DNA from: Bretschneidera sinensis
Taxonomy: Eukaryota > Streptophyta > Magnoliopsida > Brassicales > Akaniaceae
Length of the DNA: 64,000 nucleotides
Direction of reading: 5' to 3'
Assembly: GCA_023935145.1 (NCBI GenBank)
Contig: CM043700.1
Coordinates: forward strand, 70,321,120 to 70,385,119
Shown here: piece by piece, positions 11,647 through 24,147 of the stretch
How positions within the stretch are numbered: position 1 is the first letter of the stretch
Layout: the number at the start of each line of letters is the position of its first letter
The notes under the pieces: generated by a model
What the model was told of the DNA's origin: nothing
Database searches by the model: none
The model's input: the letters and a program-made list of their open reading frames with translations, nothing else
Program-made: the position numbers and the translations under genes

Positions 11647-13020
11647 TCACTGGAAGCGGCCCTTTTTCATGCACTCGGCGATTGGTGCTACTATACTGCT
11701 GAAGTTCCTAATAAACCGACGGTAGAAAGTGGCCAGTCTATGAAAACTACGAACATGGTGCACTGTTGTTGGGGTTGACCACTCTCGAATTGCACGTACA
11801 TTCTCTTCATTAACCTGAATACCATCTACACCCACGATATATCCCAAAAATAGCAGCTTGGTAGTGAGAAAATTGCACTTTTTCAGGTTCACATAGAGTT
11901 TACTCGCGCGTAAAACCAGCAACACTTCCCGTAAGTGGTCCAAGTGCTCCACCTCATCCTGGCTATAGATTAAGATATCGTCAAAATAAATAACCACAAA
12001 TTTACTAATGAAGGGTTTTAAAACCTGGTTCATTATACGTATGAAGGTGCTGAGAGCATTTGATAAACCGAATGGCATCACCATCCACTCATACAGCCCC
12101 TCTTTGGTCTTAAAAGCTGTTTTCCATTCATCCCCTGGTCTGACCCGAATCTGATGGTAACCACTATGCAAATCTAGCTTGGAGAAGATCTTGGCACCCT
12201 CTAGCATGTTCAGCATATCACTCAGTCATGGAATGGGAAAGCGGTACTTGACTGTTATCTTATTTATGGTGCGACTATCAACATATATGCGCCAGCTTCC
12301 ACCCTTCTTTGGTGTCAATAAAGCAGGAACAACACAGGGACTTAGACTCTCTCTGATCAGCCCATTTTTAATTAACTCATTAACCTGATTTTGTAAAATT
12401 TCGTGTTCTTGAGGACTCATTCGGTAGTGTGGCAGATTCGATAAACTAGCCCCAGGAACTAAGTCAATATGGTGCTGAATATCTCTTATGGGAGGAAGAC
12501 CTTCAGGTAATTCAACTGGTATGACATTTTGAAATTCAGCTAGTAACGGCTTTAACTCCTTAGGAATATGTTGATACTCGGCTGGTGGTTCTCCTTTTAC
12601 TACCAACGCATAGAACTCCCCCGTCGCTTTCACATCCTCAACGAACTCCATCTCAGGGACTATAAAAAAGGTCTTTCTCTCTGCCTTAGGGGTTTCGACA
12701 GCTGGCTCACGTTCACTTGCAGGAACTAGTATAATCTTTTTGTCAAACCACCAGAAAACGTAAGTATTATCCTGACCTTTATGCATAACATCTACATCAA
12801 ATTACCATGGCCTCCCCAATAATAAATGACACGCATCGATATTAACAACATCACACGGCTGCCACTGTCAATAATCACCTTGCACACTCTCTGGTTGATA
12901 GTGCACCGCGTCCTAAAAATACAGTGTCGTTGATTGTCATCCTACTGCCTTGGCGTAAATAACAGGCGCTGGACCACACAGTTAACATATACACCCTCAT
13001 CTGGATTTGCTACTTCGCCA
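11647..13020 (-). pseudogene. CRM-like protease and reverse transcriptase region of pol
   Basis: Protease is marked by VIIDSGS with the catalytic DSG codons at 12861-12869. Reverse transcriptase follows in two frames, 12786-12226 and 12216-11647. The first has the [13 protein letters not shown] entry segment, [20 protein letters not shown] and a [20 protein letters not shown] box. The second has [31 protein letters not shown] and the intact catalytic YFDD at 11977-11988, then [11 protein letters not shown] and FLGYIVG. The two frames are separated by a stop or frameshift near 12220. Some residues differ from the usual consensus (NALSTF for NAPSTF). Confidence 0.85.
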
Positions 13021-13106
13021 CCAGTGTAATCATTGACCTCCCCAGAATAACCTTCATCTGCGCCAAAAGGATTCTCCTCCTCTTCTGCTGTTTCAACCAT
13101 GTTAAC

Positions 13107-14291
13107 CTACTGACGGTTGGGACATTCATTGGAACGATGTCCAGGTTGACCACATCTGTAACACTTTCCTGGAATGGGACGGGCATAAGGATTGCTATGC
13201 ACTCCTCTGTTTTGTGTTGGGGCACCGGTTGTAGGGGCTGTTGGCTTGGTGGGGTTGGTAGTACCAGTACCGAAAACTCTGCTGGTTGATGGTTGTGGTG
13301 AAGTCTGCGGCACTGAAACCTGTGATGGCTGCGATAGATATGGTTAGGGACGTGATGAGTGCCTGGACTGTTGTGACTCTACTTTCATGGCTAGGTTGAT
13401 CGCCTCGGACAGGGACCACATAGTATAGAGGGATACCTGTTCTTGAATGGACACTCGCAACCCTCCGATATACCTAACTACTTACTGTCGCTTTGTTTCC
13501 TGTAGGTCATTGCGTGAGTTCAACCTATAAAACACCTCCGTATAATCGCTGGTGGTGCGCACCCTTTGCCTGCATTTCTGATATTACTGGTATAACATCT
13601 GTTCATAGTCAGGAGGAAGGAACCTCGCTCACAGTAGTTGTTTCATCTTGGACCAGGAACGAAAAAGTTGCTTACCCTGTCGCATGCGGCTATTCTGTGT
13701 CTGCTCCCACCACGCAGAGGCTCCCCCCTTCAGTTTATAGGCTACAAGCTTCACCTGCCTATCTCCTGGGATTTGCATATACTCAAAAAAAGCCTTCACT
13801 TCGAAAAGCCAGTCAATGAAGTTTTCGATGTGGAGGTGGCCATTGAAACATGGCAGATCTAACTTAGCCCGAAAATCATGATTGTTCTGTTCGTACCTGT
13901 TCTGGTTGCAACGGTTCTGACCAACATGATTCTGATTACGACCATGCCGACTATCTTCATTGTTCTCAGCGCCAAGCACTTCGAACTTATCATCACTAGA
14001 TAAAGTGGCATAGGCTTGGGGCCTACACTGCGGAGCAGGAACGCGTCTAACAATCGGTTGGTCGAAAGCAAGGCCTCCGACACGACCCGAGTTACGTTCT
14101 TCACCCCTGTTTCCATTGATTCTCAGACCAGCCATGGTTTGTTGTATCTCCCGCAACATGCGTTCAATACAATCAAACCGTTGATTGTGATCATCAAACT
14201 ACTGATTGTGATTATCTATGGCTGCCCATAGGACCTGCACCCCACGATCAACGTCGTCAAGGTGGTTGCTTTCATTTCCATCACCTGCCAT
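13107..14291 (-). pseudogene. CRM-like gag with CCHC zinc knuckle
   Basis: I place the start at the ATG at 14291 (MAGDGNESN), just after the primer-binding site. The frame breaks at a stop at about 14200 and resumes with RMLREIQQTMAGLRING. The retrotransposon-gag core is at about 13650-13870 (KLDLPCFNGHLHIENFIDWL, then KLKGGASAWWEQTQ). A Pro/Thr-rich linker leads to the zinc knuckle CYRCGQPGHRSNEC at about 13125-13170, which keeps all four metal ligands (C-X2-C-X4-H-X4-C). The frame ends at 13107. At least three stops or frameshifts separate these parts. The intact product would package element RNA. Confidence 0.8.
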
Positions 14292-14309
14292 CAGACCAGG
14301 GTAGAATAA

Positions 14310-14322
14310 GGCTCTGATACCA
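14310..14322 (-). promoter_or_regulatory. Primer-binding site (initiator-Met tRNA) of the CRM-like element
   Basis: On the minus strand it reads TGGTATCAGAGCC, complementary to the 3' end of plant initiator-Met tRNA, two bases after the 5' LTR. Confidence 0.9.
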
Positions 14323-14324
14323 AT

Positions 14325-14788
14325 TGATGTAAAAAGCAAGCGGAAGAAAGAACTAGGAAGAAAAACTGTGCCTTCAACCCTCAATACAATAAGTTCTCAC
14401 GAAGAGAAATGAAACTCTAATTTTATTCAAGAATAATTGATCCCCATAATATTACATGACCTCCTTATTTATAAGGTCAAAGCTAAAAAAAAAAGGAAAA
14501 TTGAAATTAAGCAATTGAAAAATTGGAAAATTTCCCAAAAACTGAAAACTGCTAAATTGAATGCCTAAATGTCGTTTTTTGGCTTAAAAATGACGACACT
14601 CAACCTGAGTTTTGCCCGGAAGCCCGTTTCCAATTAGACTAGGGTTTTCAGGGTCTGATCCGAGCCCGTGGCTCGATCCGAGCCCGTGGCGTAAAACGAT
14701 GTAAACCGCACCCTTAGATTTGGAGCGATCCAACCATTCTAAGTAGTCTAGGGCCATCTGTTATGCTCTGTCTACCCGTTCTGCATCA
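14325..14788 (-). repeat. 5' LTR of the CRM-like element
   Basis: 464 bp, TGATGTAAAAAG...CTGCATCA on the plus strand. It contains a doubled 'gatccgagcccgtggc' box at about 14658-14692 that is single in the other LTR (9797-9812), so the copies have diverged by a repeat gain or loss. The minus-strand TATA-like TTATAAATAAG is at about 14462-14473, downstream of that box in the direction of transcription. Confidence 0.85.
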
Positions 14789-14990
14789 AAAACCCTTCTT
14801 ATATAAGTGCTCAAAAATCTCATCTCTACTTAAAAACTTATAATTCATACATTCATAACAAGGAAATTGAGTAGTTTCCTTATACAAAAATGATTGATTC
14901 CCATACGCAAAGTCAAGAAAACATTCATCTTCATCCATAAATTCTATTGTTATGCATGATCTATAACCTGACGGTTCATCCAACTCTAAT
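14789..14990 (-). pseudogene. CACTA transposase-associated N-terminal domain fragment
   Basis: The minus-strand frame starting at 14983 (MDEPSGYRSC) contains FPCYECMNYKFLSRDEIFEH followed by LYKKGF. This is the C-x2-C...FLSRDEV..HL..RGF signature of the Transpos_assoc domain that precedes TNP2 in En/Spm transposases. The frame is cut at 14789 by the CRM-like element. Beyond the other side of that element (9450 downward) coding resumes with a KRWIHH motif, the expected continuation of this domain. This continuity supports a single ancestral gene. The true upstream start is uncertain. Confidence 0.7.
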
Positions 14991-15053
14991 CAATTAACAT
15001 CGTTCCAGATACTAAAACGTATTGAATATCTTGTTATTGATTTGTTCTAAATG

Positions 15054-15054
<1 letters not shown>

Positions 15055-15100
<46 letters not shown>
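15055..15100. repeat. (TA)n microsatellite
   Basis: About 23 perfect TA units just upstream of the CACTA transposase start. The small frame rich in Tyr-Ile that crosses it is an artefact of the repeat. Confidence 0.97.
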
Positions 15101-15105
<5 letters not shown>

Positions 15106-15378
15106 TCAATCATGCACATCGATTTTGTTTAATTTTTATTACATATAAAGAGATACAAATAAAAAATATGATACAGTTTTCGTTATTTGATTTCTTTAAA
15201 GAAAAACTCTTAACCTCAATTTTATATCTTCAAGGTATAGTTCATTCAATAGATTTTTCAATGAAGCTAACGTAGAATTAAACAAGTATAAATTTAATAT
15301 AAAGCTATGAAAAAACCAATGAGGTAGCATACATATGTTTGGATTTGCGCACCTATATCACTCAATAGAGGGGGCGGT
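15101..15378. other. CACTA sequence upstream of the transposase, unrecognised
   Basis: AT-rich, no domain. It continues beyond the Tekay-like insertion at 24148. The position suggests an intron or promoter of the minus-strand transposase gene; the sequence does not prove it. Confidence 0.35.
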
Positions 15379-17230
15379 TGTCACAACCCAAACCCATAAG
15401 ACTACCCTTATGAGTCTTACAATCAAATTAATTATTATATTTTAATATGAACCCCAATATGTTATTTTTATCTTCTTCATTTTTATCTCAATAATAACTT
15501 TAAATTCTTACTTCTCATCTATAGATAAAGATATATTACAAACCATATTCAATTTATCAAATCTCTTAACAACATAAAAAACTACTTACTTAATTACAAC
15601 AAAAGTAGCATGACCATAAGATGCCAAAGAATACCACATAAACCAGAAGACGCTACTGATAGTGAAAAGGACATCTAAGATTCCTTCAAACCTGGCCATT
15701 TCATCAAAGAAATGACCAGTCAGCTTTTAAAAGCCGATATGAGTTTAAAATACCAAAATTTAAATTCTCGTACAACGAGAAATAATATTTATTATATAAA
15801 ACATAAAAATACAATGATAAATCATTTAAAACATGAGCTTTGAATTTGAACCAAATACATATCATTCTTCATCTTTCAAAACAAATCAACATAAATCATT
15901 AATTGATCATGACATTTAAAATCATCAAGTAACTTCTTTCCATCTTCTCAAAACTTATGGATAATTTAATTATCTCTTTTCTTGGGCAAGCTTCCAAAGA
16001 GCAAGTATACACTCCCCATCCAGTAGGATGCATATCATAATAAACAAACAAATAAATAAATAAATAAATATCCTCATTCAGCAGGACATGTATCCGAATA
16101 CTATAACAGACTGCAGCTGAGGGCGGAGTGATATCTAGGGCACACCCTTATCATCGTGACGGATCTAGCGCATAGCAAGAAATGTTTATAATATAATAAA
16201 TGTCCCCATCTAGTAGGACACTTCTGTATATTATTACAACATTAGTACCAAACTCATTTTTATCATCTCAATAATGAATTTTTCCTCATTTCTTCTTCTT
16301 ACTCAAAATACCATATAAAGATTTTGTTTCATTACATATAAAGATAAATCTTCTTTACAAAAATCTCAATTTAGAGATACAAATTCATCTTTTCCTCAAT
16401 ATTGAAAGATGAAATAATTCATACATTTCAAATTACATGACACATTTTAATCACATAAAAAGAAATGATAATTTATATAGTTTGGTAGTTAAAACTCACA
16501 TCAAATACACCCAATCTATATTGTTTACATAAAGCGAGGTTACTCGGATCTGCTTCTCCTGCTGTACCTCCACCTAACAAGAGTACACTAAATGGTATTA
16601 CCGGTATTACAATCTCATAACTTGATCTAAACCTTTTTAATGGGTTAAATGCATTTATATATGTATGCATGTTCCAATTTATTTTCAAATTCAAAGTTTA
16701 CTCTTTTATTTCATCTTTATCTTTAATCAAATCCAAACTTATTCAAGAGAAATATGAAGTTTTGAACTCTTAAAATCATGATTCTATATGAAAAAGAACA
16801 AGAAATGAAGAGATTACCTCCACAAAACTTTTGTTGAAATCTTCATCAAATCCAATCTTGAACGATCGAATTCAATAGATGTCTACGGAAGCCTCAAGTT
16901 TCATTTGATTATCCAATAGTTTAGAGAGAAATTGAAGTTGTACGGATGAGAAATGAGTTTCAAACATGAAATGAACTATATATATAAGCGAAATCCTTCT
17001 CAAACGCCTACCTACGCGTCCGGTGCTCTCTAATGCTCTTTAAACCTCTTTTTCTTCAGTTTTAATGCCTTCTAAACCTCTTTTCTTCAGTAAAATTTTA
17101 AATTCTTGTTTCAATAGCTCCTCAAATTTAAATCTTAAATGAAATCAATATGTATATGTATGAATGATGATTATAAAATAAAATAAAAAGATTACCAAAT
17201 CACCCCTATCCCAGGGGTGTAGATTTTACA
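15379..17230 (-). repeat. 3' LTR of the Tekay-like element 1
   Basis: It begins TGTCACAACCCAAACC and ends GTGTAGATTTTACA on the plus strand, co-linear with 22187-24147. A minus-strand TATA-like tract lies near 16976-16985. The polypurine tract (AGGAAGGTAGAAA on the minus strand) is at 17231-17243. It lacks most of the repeated box array that the other LTR has at 23815-23940. Confidence 0.88.
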
Positions 17231-17289
17231 TTTCTACCTTCCTACAGAAAAATTTTGTCCTCAAAATTTACCTTGAGAATTAAAAAGAT

Positions 17290-17500
17290 GTGGATATCAG
17301 GCATGTATACCTGACTCACACTCCCATGTGGCTTTTTCAACTGCTTGATTGCGCCAAAACAATTTCACTGGAATAGTCTTATTACGCAATTCCAAAATCT
17401 CAACTAGTTGCTCATCATAAGAGAGAACTTCCTTTAATATAATAGGATCATAATGAAGGATGTTTGAAGGATCAAGCATGTACTTTCTCAAAGAAGATAC
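17290..17500 (-). pseudogene. Integrase C-terminal chromodomain of Tekay-like element 1
   Basis: The frame 17491-17297 reads MRKYMLDPSNIL, then DEQLVEILELRNKTIPVKLF and WRNQAVEKATWECE. This is the chromodomain form typical of Tekay/Del integrases, with the WRN..VE.ATWE core at about 17315-17360. In chromoviruses this module is thought to direct integration to heterochromatin. The upstream linker frame is broken. Confidence 0.85.
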
Positions 17501-19205
17501 GTGAAATACATCATGAATCTAAGATAATTCTTGAGATAAAGCTAAACGGTAAGCAACAACATCAATTCTCTCAGTTATCTCATATGGACCAATGTAACGA
17601 ATACTAAGTTTACCCTTACGTCCAAATCTGAGTATACATTTCAAAGGTGCTACCCTCAAGAATACCAAATCACCCAGCTGAAACTCTAAGTCACGTCTTC
17701 TATGAACTACATAACTCTTCTAGCGATTTTGAGTTGCTTTTAGGTGCTGTCGAATAACCTTTACTTTCTCAGTGGTAATTTGGACCAATTCAGGACCTAA
17801 CAACTATCTTTCACCAACCTTATCCCAATATACTGGAATTCTACATCGTCTACCATAAAGTGCTTCATATGGTGCAATACTAATATTGGCTGGATAGCTA
17901 TTGTTATAAGCAAATTCAATTAAAGGGAAATGAATGTCCCAACTACCACAAAAATTCAAAATGCAAGCTCTTAGCATATCCTCCAAAGTTTGAATAGTAC
18001 GTTCTGACTATCCATCATTCTGAGGATGGTATGAAGTACTAAAATTAAGCTTAGTTCACATAGTTATTTGAAAACTAGGCCAAAACCGTGAAGTGAATCT
18101 CATATCTCAGTCTAACACTATAGATACTAGATCTCCATGAAGTCTCACAATCTCATAAATATATAATTGTACCAGTCGTTCAAGAGAAAATATGATCTTA
18201 ATAACTAAGAAATGAGCAGACTTAGTTAATTGATCAATCAGATAGCATTATAACCAGCCTAAGTCTGTAGTAAACCTGATAAAATATCCATAGTCACATG
18301 TTCCCACTTCCATTTAGGAATGAGAATGGGCTAAAGTAAACCAACTGACCTCTAATGCTCTGCTTTAACTTGCTAGCAAGTCAAACATTTTGAAATGAAT
18401 TTCGCAATCTTGCACTTCAAGGTCCCTATACATTTTAGTGCTACCTAGATGCATGGAGTATGCAGTACTATGGCCTTCATCTATAATCTCCTGCTTCAAC
18501 TCACTATCATTTGGTATGCATAAGCGACTCTCGAAAAAAAATATATCGTCACCTCGAATTACAAAATTTGATCTAACTCTATTTTGCACTTCTCTTTAGA
18601 CTCTTTGTATCTCCGAATCTCTACTTTGAGTCACTAAAATAAGGTCAACCAAAACTGGTCTAAATTGTATAGTAACCAACAATATTCTATACCTATGACT
18701 CAACTCTAATCCCATAGATCTCAAGTCAGAATATAATTCTTCCTTCACATTTCTCAAAACACACAACTTCTTTGACTTTCGATTTAAAGCATATGCTGCT
18801 ACATTAGCTTTTCCTATATCATAATTAATTGTACAATCATAGTCCTTATTTAATTCAATCCATCTCCTCTATCTCAAATTCAAATCTTTATGAGTACATA
18901 GATACTTCAAACTCTTATGATCAGTAAAGATTTCACAAATCTCCCCATATAAATGATGTCTACAAAATTTAAAAGCAGAAATAACTACAACTAACTCTAA
19001 ATCATGAATGGGATAATTATGTTCATGGTTCTTTAACTATCGAGACACATAAGCAATAACTTTATCATTTTACATCAACACACATCCAAGACCACGATGA
19101 GATGTATCACTAAAAACCACAAATCTTTGACCACTAACAGGAAGAGCAAGTAATTGAACCAATGTCAATTTATCCTTCAATTTCTAAAAACTCTTCTCAC
19201 ATTCA
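17501..19205 (-). pseudogene. RNase H and integrase region of Tekay-like element 1
   Basis: RNase H coding is decayed across about 18800-19200. An integrase zinc-finger segment is at 18365-18589 (DEGHSTAYSMHLGSTKMYRD). Late core sequence is at 17804-17986, with MEDMLRACILNFCGSWD, EFAYNNSYPANISIAPYEAL and YGRRCRIPVYWDKVGE. That phrase is nearly invariant in Del/Tekay pol. Many stops separate these parts, and I could not verify the catalytic Asp-Asp-Glu set. Confidence 0.75.
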
Positions 19206-20150
19206 TCAATCTATTCAAATTTAACATCTTTCCAAGTCAAACAAATTAATAGTGCATCTATCAAAGAAAACCCCTTAATAAATCTCTTGTAATATCCAGT
19301 TAAACCAAGAAAACTCTGAACCTCCGTCATATTTGTTAGTTTATCCCAATTAACCATTTCTTTTACCTTTTGAGGATCTACATAAATTCCTTCATAAAAA
19401 ATCATATGGCTTAAAAATACTACTCTATCATGCAAAAATTCACATTTGCTTAACTTAGCATACAATCGTTTCTCCCTCATGGTTTGCAAAACAATCCTTA
19501 AGTGTTGTCTATGCTCTTCTTTGCTTCTGGAATACACTACTATATCATCAATAAATAGTATTACAAAACAGTCAGGGAAATGTTTAAACACCTTATTTAT
19601 CATATCTATAAATTTTGCAGGTGTATTAATCAATCCAAAAGACATAACCAAAAATTCATAATGGCCATAACGAGTGCGAAAAGAAGTTTTTGATACATTA
19701 GTTTCCTTAACTTTCAACCTATGATAACCCGACCTCAAATCAATCTTAGAAAATAAACAAGTACCTTGTAATTGATAATAAAAAAAAAAAACATCAATCC
19801 TAGGTAAAGAATACTTGTTCTTCACAGTCACCCGATTCAGCTGCTTATAATCAATATATAACTATATAATTCTACCATTCTTTTTCACAAATAGAACAAG
19901 AGCACCCCAAGGTGATACACTAAGTCTAATGAATCCTTTATCTAAAAATTCTTACAATTGAATTTTAAGTTTCTTAAGTTCAGTTGGGGCCACACAATAT
20001 GGTGCAATGGAAATTGGATTAGTATTATGAACTAGATCTATTAAAAACTCAATTTCTCTATCCGACGGCAACTCTGGCAACTCCTCCGAAAGCACATCAA
20101 GAAATTCACTAACTACTGGAATATCTTCTAAGTTTGGCACTTCCATTTTA
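19206..20150 (-). pseudogene. Reverse transcriptase of Tekay-like element 1
   Basis: The first part (20146-19952) carries VSEFLDVLSEELPELPSDRE and IAPYCVAPTELKKLKIQL. The long frame 19831-19211 holds LFSKIDLRSGYHRLKVKE, FRTRYGHYEFLVMSFGL and the catalytic FIDD at 19544-19555, followed by VVYSRSKEEHRQHLRIVLQT and the thumb segment ending SFLGLTGYYKRFIKGFS. FIDD is intact here. A stop separates the two frames, so the protein is broken. Confidence 0.88.
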
Positions 20151-22115
20151 CACTAAACCATAAAAGGTAAATAACTACTACAACCTAGTTAAGCATTCTT
20201 TGTGCTTTTAAAGGTGATATAATGCTCATAGAAACTATTTTTCGATTTCCACAAAATTCAGATTCGTCCTCTCTAAGGATCCAAAAAATAAATGTTTTCC
20301 TAAAAAAATCCACACAAGCATAATGTGCTGCTAACTAGTCCATACCCAAAATTACATCAAAATTCACCATCTCTAAAAGAATTAAATCCATACTGAACTT
20401 ACGCCCAACCAGTTGCAACACACAACCCTTATATACATTAACTACTTACACAACACCCAATAGAAGTTTCTATCGATAAAACATAAGCTAGAGGTGATAT
20501 AGGCCTATCAGCATGCATGACAAAAGATACTGAAACAAATAAATGTATGGATCCAGAATCAATTAAAATTCGATCATCTAAACCAAATAATAAAACCAAA
20601 CTTGTCACCACGTTTAGAGCAGCCTGAACATTCGCTTGAGTATGTGAATGGACTCTACCCTGAGCTCTAGATTCACTAGTTGATGAACCCTTCTGACTAG
20701 ACTATCCATATCATTTTCTTTGTCTTTCCCCAAATCACTGATAACTACTACCACTGACTCTACTGTCCTTTACTACCACTCATAGCTCGAAAAGATCGTG
20801 GACCTTGTTGACTACCCTTAGTACCTCTCGTACTCATCATACTCGAAACAAGTGGCACACATTGAGTGTAATCCCGTGCCATATGACCTCTAGCACCACA
20901 AGTATAACATATTAACTTAGTAAATCCACATTTTGTTGCAATAGGTCTAGATTTCCTACACTGAAATTAAAATATGGTCTTACGTAAAAGAGTCACCCCA
21001 CTAGGTCTTCCTTATATTTGTGACATGGTACCTCAAAATTGTGACCTGTATCTAAAAGAACAACTAAAACTAGGCATACTATAAGGACAAAACTTGAAAT
21101 CTAATCTCCTCGACTGAGATACTCTAAATGACTACCTCTGTCCTCCAAACTGCCTTTTTTAATCTATCAAGCTCTCAAATTCTAATTGATCATTTTCAGC
21201 AATTAAAGCCTTATCTATCAACTGAGCAAATGAAGTAAACTCGAAGATAGAAATTCTAAAATGAATCTCTTAACGAATTTTATCCAAGAGTTCAAGAATC
21301 CTATCACTCTCAATACTCACCAAAGATTAGGCATAACGTGACAAGGCTATAAACTGAGCTTTAAAATCAACTAATCTCATTTGGGAAGTCTAATGAAGCT
21401 CTACAAACTCTCAATACTTCTAAGATTTATAGATATTAGAAAAATGTTCCCTAAAGAAAGTCTCCACAAAACTATCCTAAGTTTGAGGCCTGGAATCATA
21501 CGAAATACATCCCACCAATAACATGCCTCTTCTACAAGCAAAAATATTACAAAAGTAATCTTTTGCTCATTAATAATGTCCATAACCGAATAAAGATTAT
21601 TCATGCGATTCATCCATTCTTCACAAATTATTGGATTAGTGGAACCAGGAAACAAGGGTGGGTTCATCTTTCGAAACTATTCAAAGGCAGTACTACAAAC
21701 CTCTGGGCAAAGCACTAACTGATCAGGTCTCTCCTCTAATTGAACTACAGGTCTCCCTTCAGATCCACTAGCTACATCTCTCTACTGTTGAGCATTTAAA
21801 TGTTGTTTCTCATACATACAAGCAAAAGCCTCAAATACCCATGTCATAAGAGCAAGATCAACCTGTCCAGTCTTAGTAGCGGGTATAAGAACATCAACCA
21901 CAGAAGGATGACTAGATGCATAATTCTCTCTAGAAGGAACATGTTTTATAGGTGACTCATGATCAGAAACAGACTCACTAACATGAGCTTCAAATGAAAT
22001 ATTACGAGGAATCCTACGACTTCTACCTTTGCCTCTACCTCTACCATGACCATGTCTTCTAGGTGGCATTCTAAAAAATCCTACAAGCATAAGAAAATCT
22101 TTGTTACTCACCCAA
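20151..22115 (-). pseudogene. Gag and protease of Tekay-like element 1
   Basis: Gag begins near MPPRRHGHGRGRGKGRSRRI (about 22010-22070), a usual Tekay start. The gag core is at 21401-21667 (PPLFPGSTNPIICEEWMNRM, then EEACYWWDVF). The zinc knuckle lies at about 20868-20910, CYTCGARGHMARD, where the fourth ligand is Tyr instead of Cys. Protease is marked by ILIDSGSIH, with the DSG codons at 20552-20560. Stops are frequent throughout. Confidence 0.78.
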
Positions 22116-22171
22116 AATTTTTCTTCAAAATCTTTATTATTATAATTCTACATAATCTGAAAAACAATAGC

Positions 22172-22186
22172 TTTGATACTAAAAAT
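22172..22186 (-). promoter_or_regulatory. Decayed primer-binding site of Tekay-like element 1
   Basis: On the minus strand it reads TTTTTAGTATCAAAG next to the 5' LTR. This matches the initiator-Met type (TTGGTATCAGAG) with G-to-A changes. Confidence 0.65.
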
Positions 22187-24147
22187 TGTCATACAAAAAA
22201 CCTATAAGACTATCCTTACAAGTCTAGGATGTACAATCAAATTAATTATTATATTTTAATATGAACCCTAATATGCCATTTTCATCTTCTTCATTTTATC
22301 TAAATAATAACTTTAAATTCTCACTTCCCATCCATAGATAAAGATATATTACAAACCATATTCAATATATCAAATCTTTTAACAATATAACCAAAATAAC
22401 CATTTATTTAATTACATCAAAAGTAGCCTGAGAAGAGGATGCCAAAGGATATCACCTAAACCAAAAGACACTCCTGATAGCGAAAAAGGATGTCTAACAT
22501 TCCTCCAAACCTAGTCATTTCACCAAAGAAACGATCAGTTTGCTTTTAAAAGCCGATATGAGCTTAAAATACCAAAATTTAAATTCTCATACAATGAGAA
22601 ATAACATTTACTATATAAAACATACAATACAATGATAAAAATTTAAAACATGAACTCTAAATTTAAACCAAACAAATATCATTCTTCATCTTTCAAAACA
22701 AATTGACATAAATCATCAACCGATCATAACATTTAAAATCATCAAGTGACTTCTTTTCATCTTCTCAAAACTCATGAATAATTTAATTATCTATTTTCTT
22801 GGGTTAGATTCCAAAGAGCAAGTATACACTATATATATATATATATCGCATATCATCGTCGCTTATCCCCATCCAGCAAGAAACGTATCCAAATACTATA
22901 ACAGACTGCAGCTGAGGGAAGAGTAATTTCTAGGGCACACCCTTATTATCGTGGTAGATCCCACACACAATAGGAAACGTCCATAATATAATAAATATCC
23001 CTATCCAATAGGACAGTTTTGTGTATTATTACAACATTGGTACCAAGCCCATTCTTATTATCTCCATAATGATTTTTTCCTCATTTCTTCTTCTTACTCA
23101 AAACACCACATAAAGATTTTATTTTAGTACACATAAAGATAAATCTTATTTACAAAAATTTCAATCCAAACATACAAATTCATTTTTTCACAAATTCATC
23201 TTTTACTCAATATTGAAAGATTAAACGGTTCATATATTTTAAAGCGCAGAACATATTTTTATCACATAAAAACAACGAGAATTTATATAGTTTGATAGTA
23301 AAAACTTACCTCAATTACACCCAATCCAGATAGTTTTCACAAAGTAGGGCTACTCGTTCATGCTTTTCCCACTGTACCTCCACCTAACAAGAATATGTTT
23401 ACTGGTATTACTATCTAATAACTTCATCTAAACCCTTTTAATGGGTTAAATGCATGTATATATGTATACATGTTCCAATCAATTTTCAAATTCAAAGTTT
23501 ACTCTTTTCATTCATCTTTATATTGAATCAAATCCAAACATATTAAAGAGAAATATGAAGTTTTAAACTATTAAAATCATTATTTCTATATGAAAAGGAA
23601 CAAGAAAGGAGAAGATTACCTCCACAAAACTTTTGCTAGAAACTTCCTGAAATCTAATCTTAAACGATCTAAATCAATAGACTTACATAGAAAACCTCAG
23701 GTTTCATTTGATTATCCAAGAGTTTAGAGAGAATTTGAGAGAAAATTGAAGTTGCACGAATGAAAAATGAGTTTTAAACGTGAAATGAACTATATGTATA
23801 ACCAAGATCCTTCTTAGGCACTTGTATAGGCTTCTAGAGCTTCTCAAGCACCTGTATAGGCATCTGGGGTTTCTCATGCACCTGTCCAAGTGTCTAGAAT
23901 AGCCCTAGGAGCCTACCTAGGCATTTAGGATAGGTCTAGATACCTGTTTGGTGCCCTCCAAACTACATTTTCTTTAGTTTTAATGCCTTCCAAACCTTTT
24001 TTCTTCAGTAAAATTTTAAATTCTTGTTTCAATAGTGCCTCAAATTTAAATCTTAAATGAAATCAATATGTATGTGTATGCATGACAATTAAAAAATAAA
24101 ATAAGAGATTACCAAATCATTCCTACCTCAAGGGTGATGATTTTACA
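22187..24147 (-). repeat. 5' LTR of the Tekay-like element 1
   Basis: 1961 bp, TGTCATACAAAAAACC...GATTTTACA on the plus strand. It contains a short (TA)n tract at 22830-22848. Near 23815-23940 is an array of about four units of roughly 30 bp with 'gcacctgtataggcatct', lying upstream (minus strand) of a TATA-like tract at about 23788-23800. The array is nearly absent from the other LTR, so the two have diverged by repeat gain or loss. The 23704-23889 frame is an artefact of this array. Confidence 0.88.

Larger units (their letters stand above)
9456..14788 (-). mobile_element. CRM-like Ty3/gypsy chromovirus, full length, dead
   Basis: Two LTRs (9456-9907 and 14325-14788) flank a gag-pol region of about 4.4 kb. 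The 5-bp target duplication AAAAC is perfect (9451-9455 and 14789-14793). The primer-binding site is complementary to the initiator-Met tRNA. RT motifs ([31 protein letters not shown]), short LTRs and a pol frame that runs into the 3' LTR point to the CRM clade. Clade assignment is from memory of these motifs; a phylogeny would settle it. The element sits inside the CACTA transposase gene and is younger than it. Its coding region has frameshifts and stops. Confidence 0.85.
15379..24147 (-). mobile_element. Tekay/Del-like Ty3/gypsy chromovirus, full length, dead
   Basis: LTRs of 1852 bp (15379-17230) and 1961 bp (22187-24147) flank about 5 kb of gag-pol on the minus strand. The flanks GCGGT (15374-15378) and GTAGT (24148-24152) differ only by two transitions, so they may be a decayed target duplication. 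RT wording (FSKIDLRSGYHRLKVKE, FRTRYGHYEFLVM) and a C-terminal chromodomain place it in the Tekay (Del) clade. All parts carry stops. It lies within the CACTA element. Confidence 0.85.

Noticed and set aside
15051..15275. Plus-strand frame beginning with alternating Tyr-Ile
   Set aside because: It is a translation of the (TA)n microsatellite.
22830..22848. Short TA run in the Tekay-like 5' LTR as a separate feature
   Set aside because: Too short to list separately; noted in the LTR entry.
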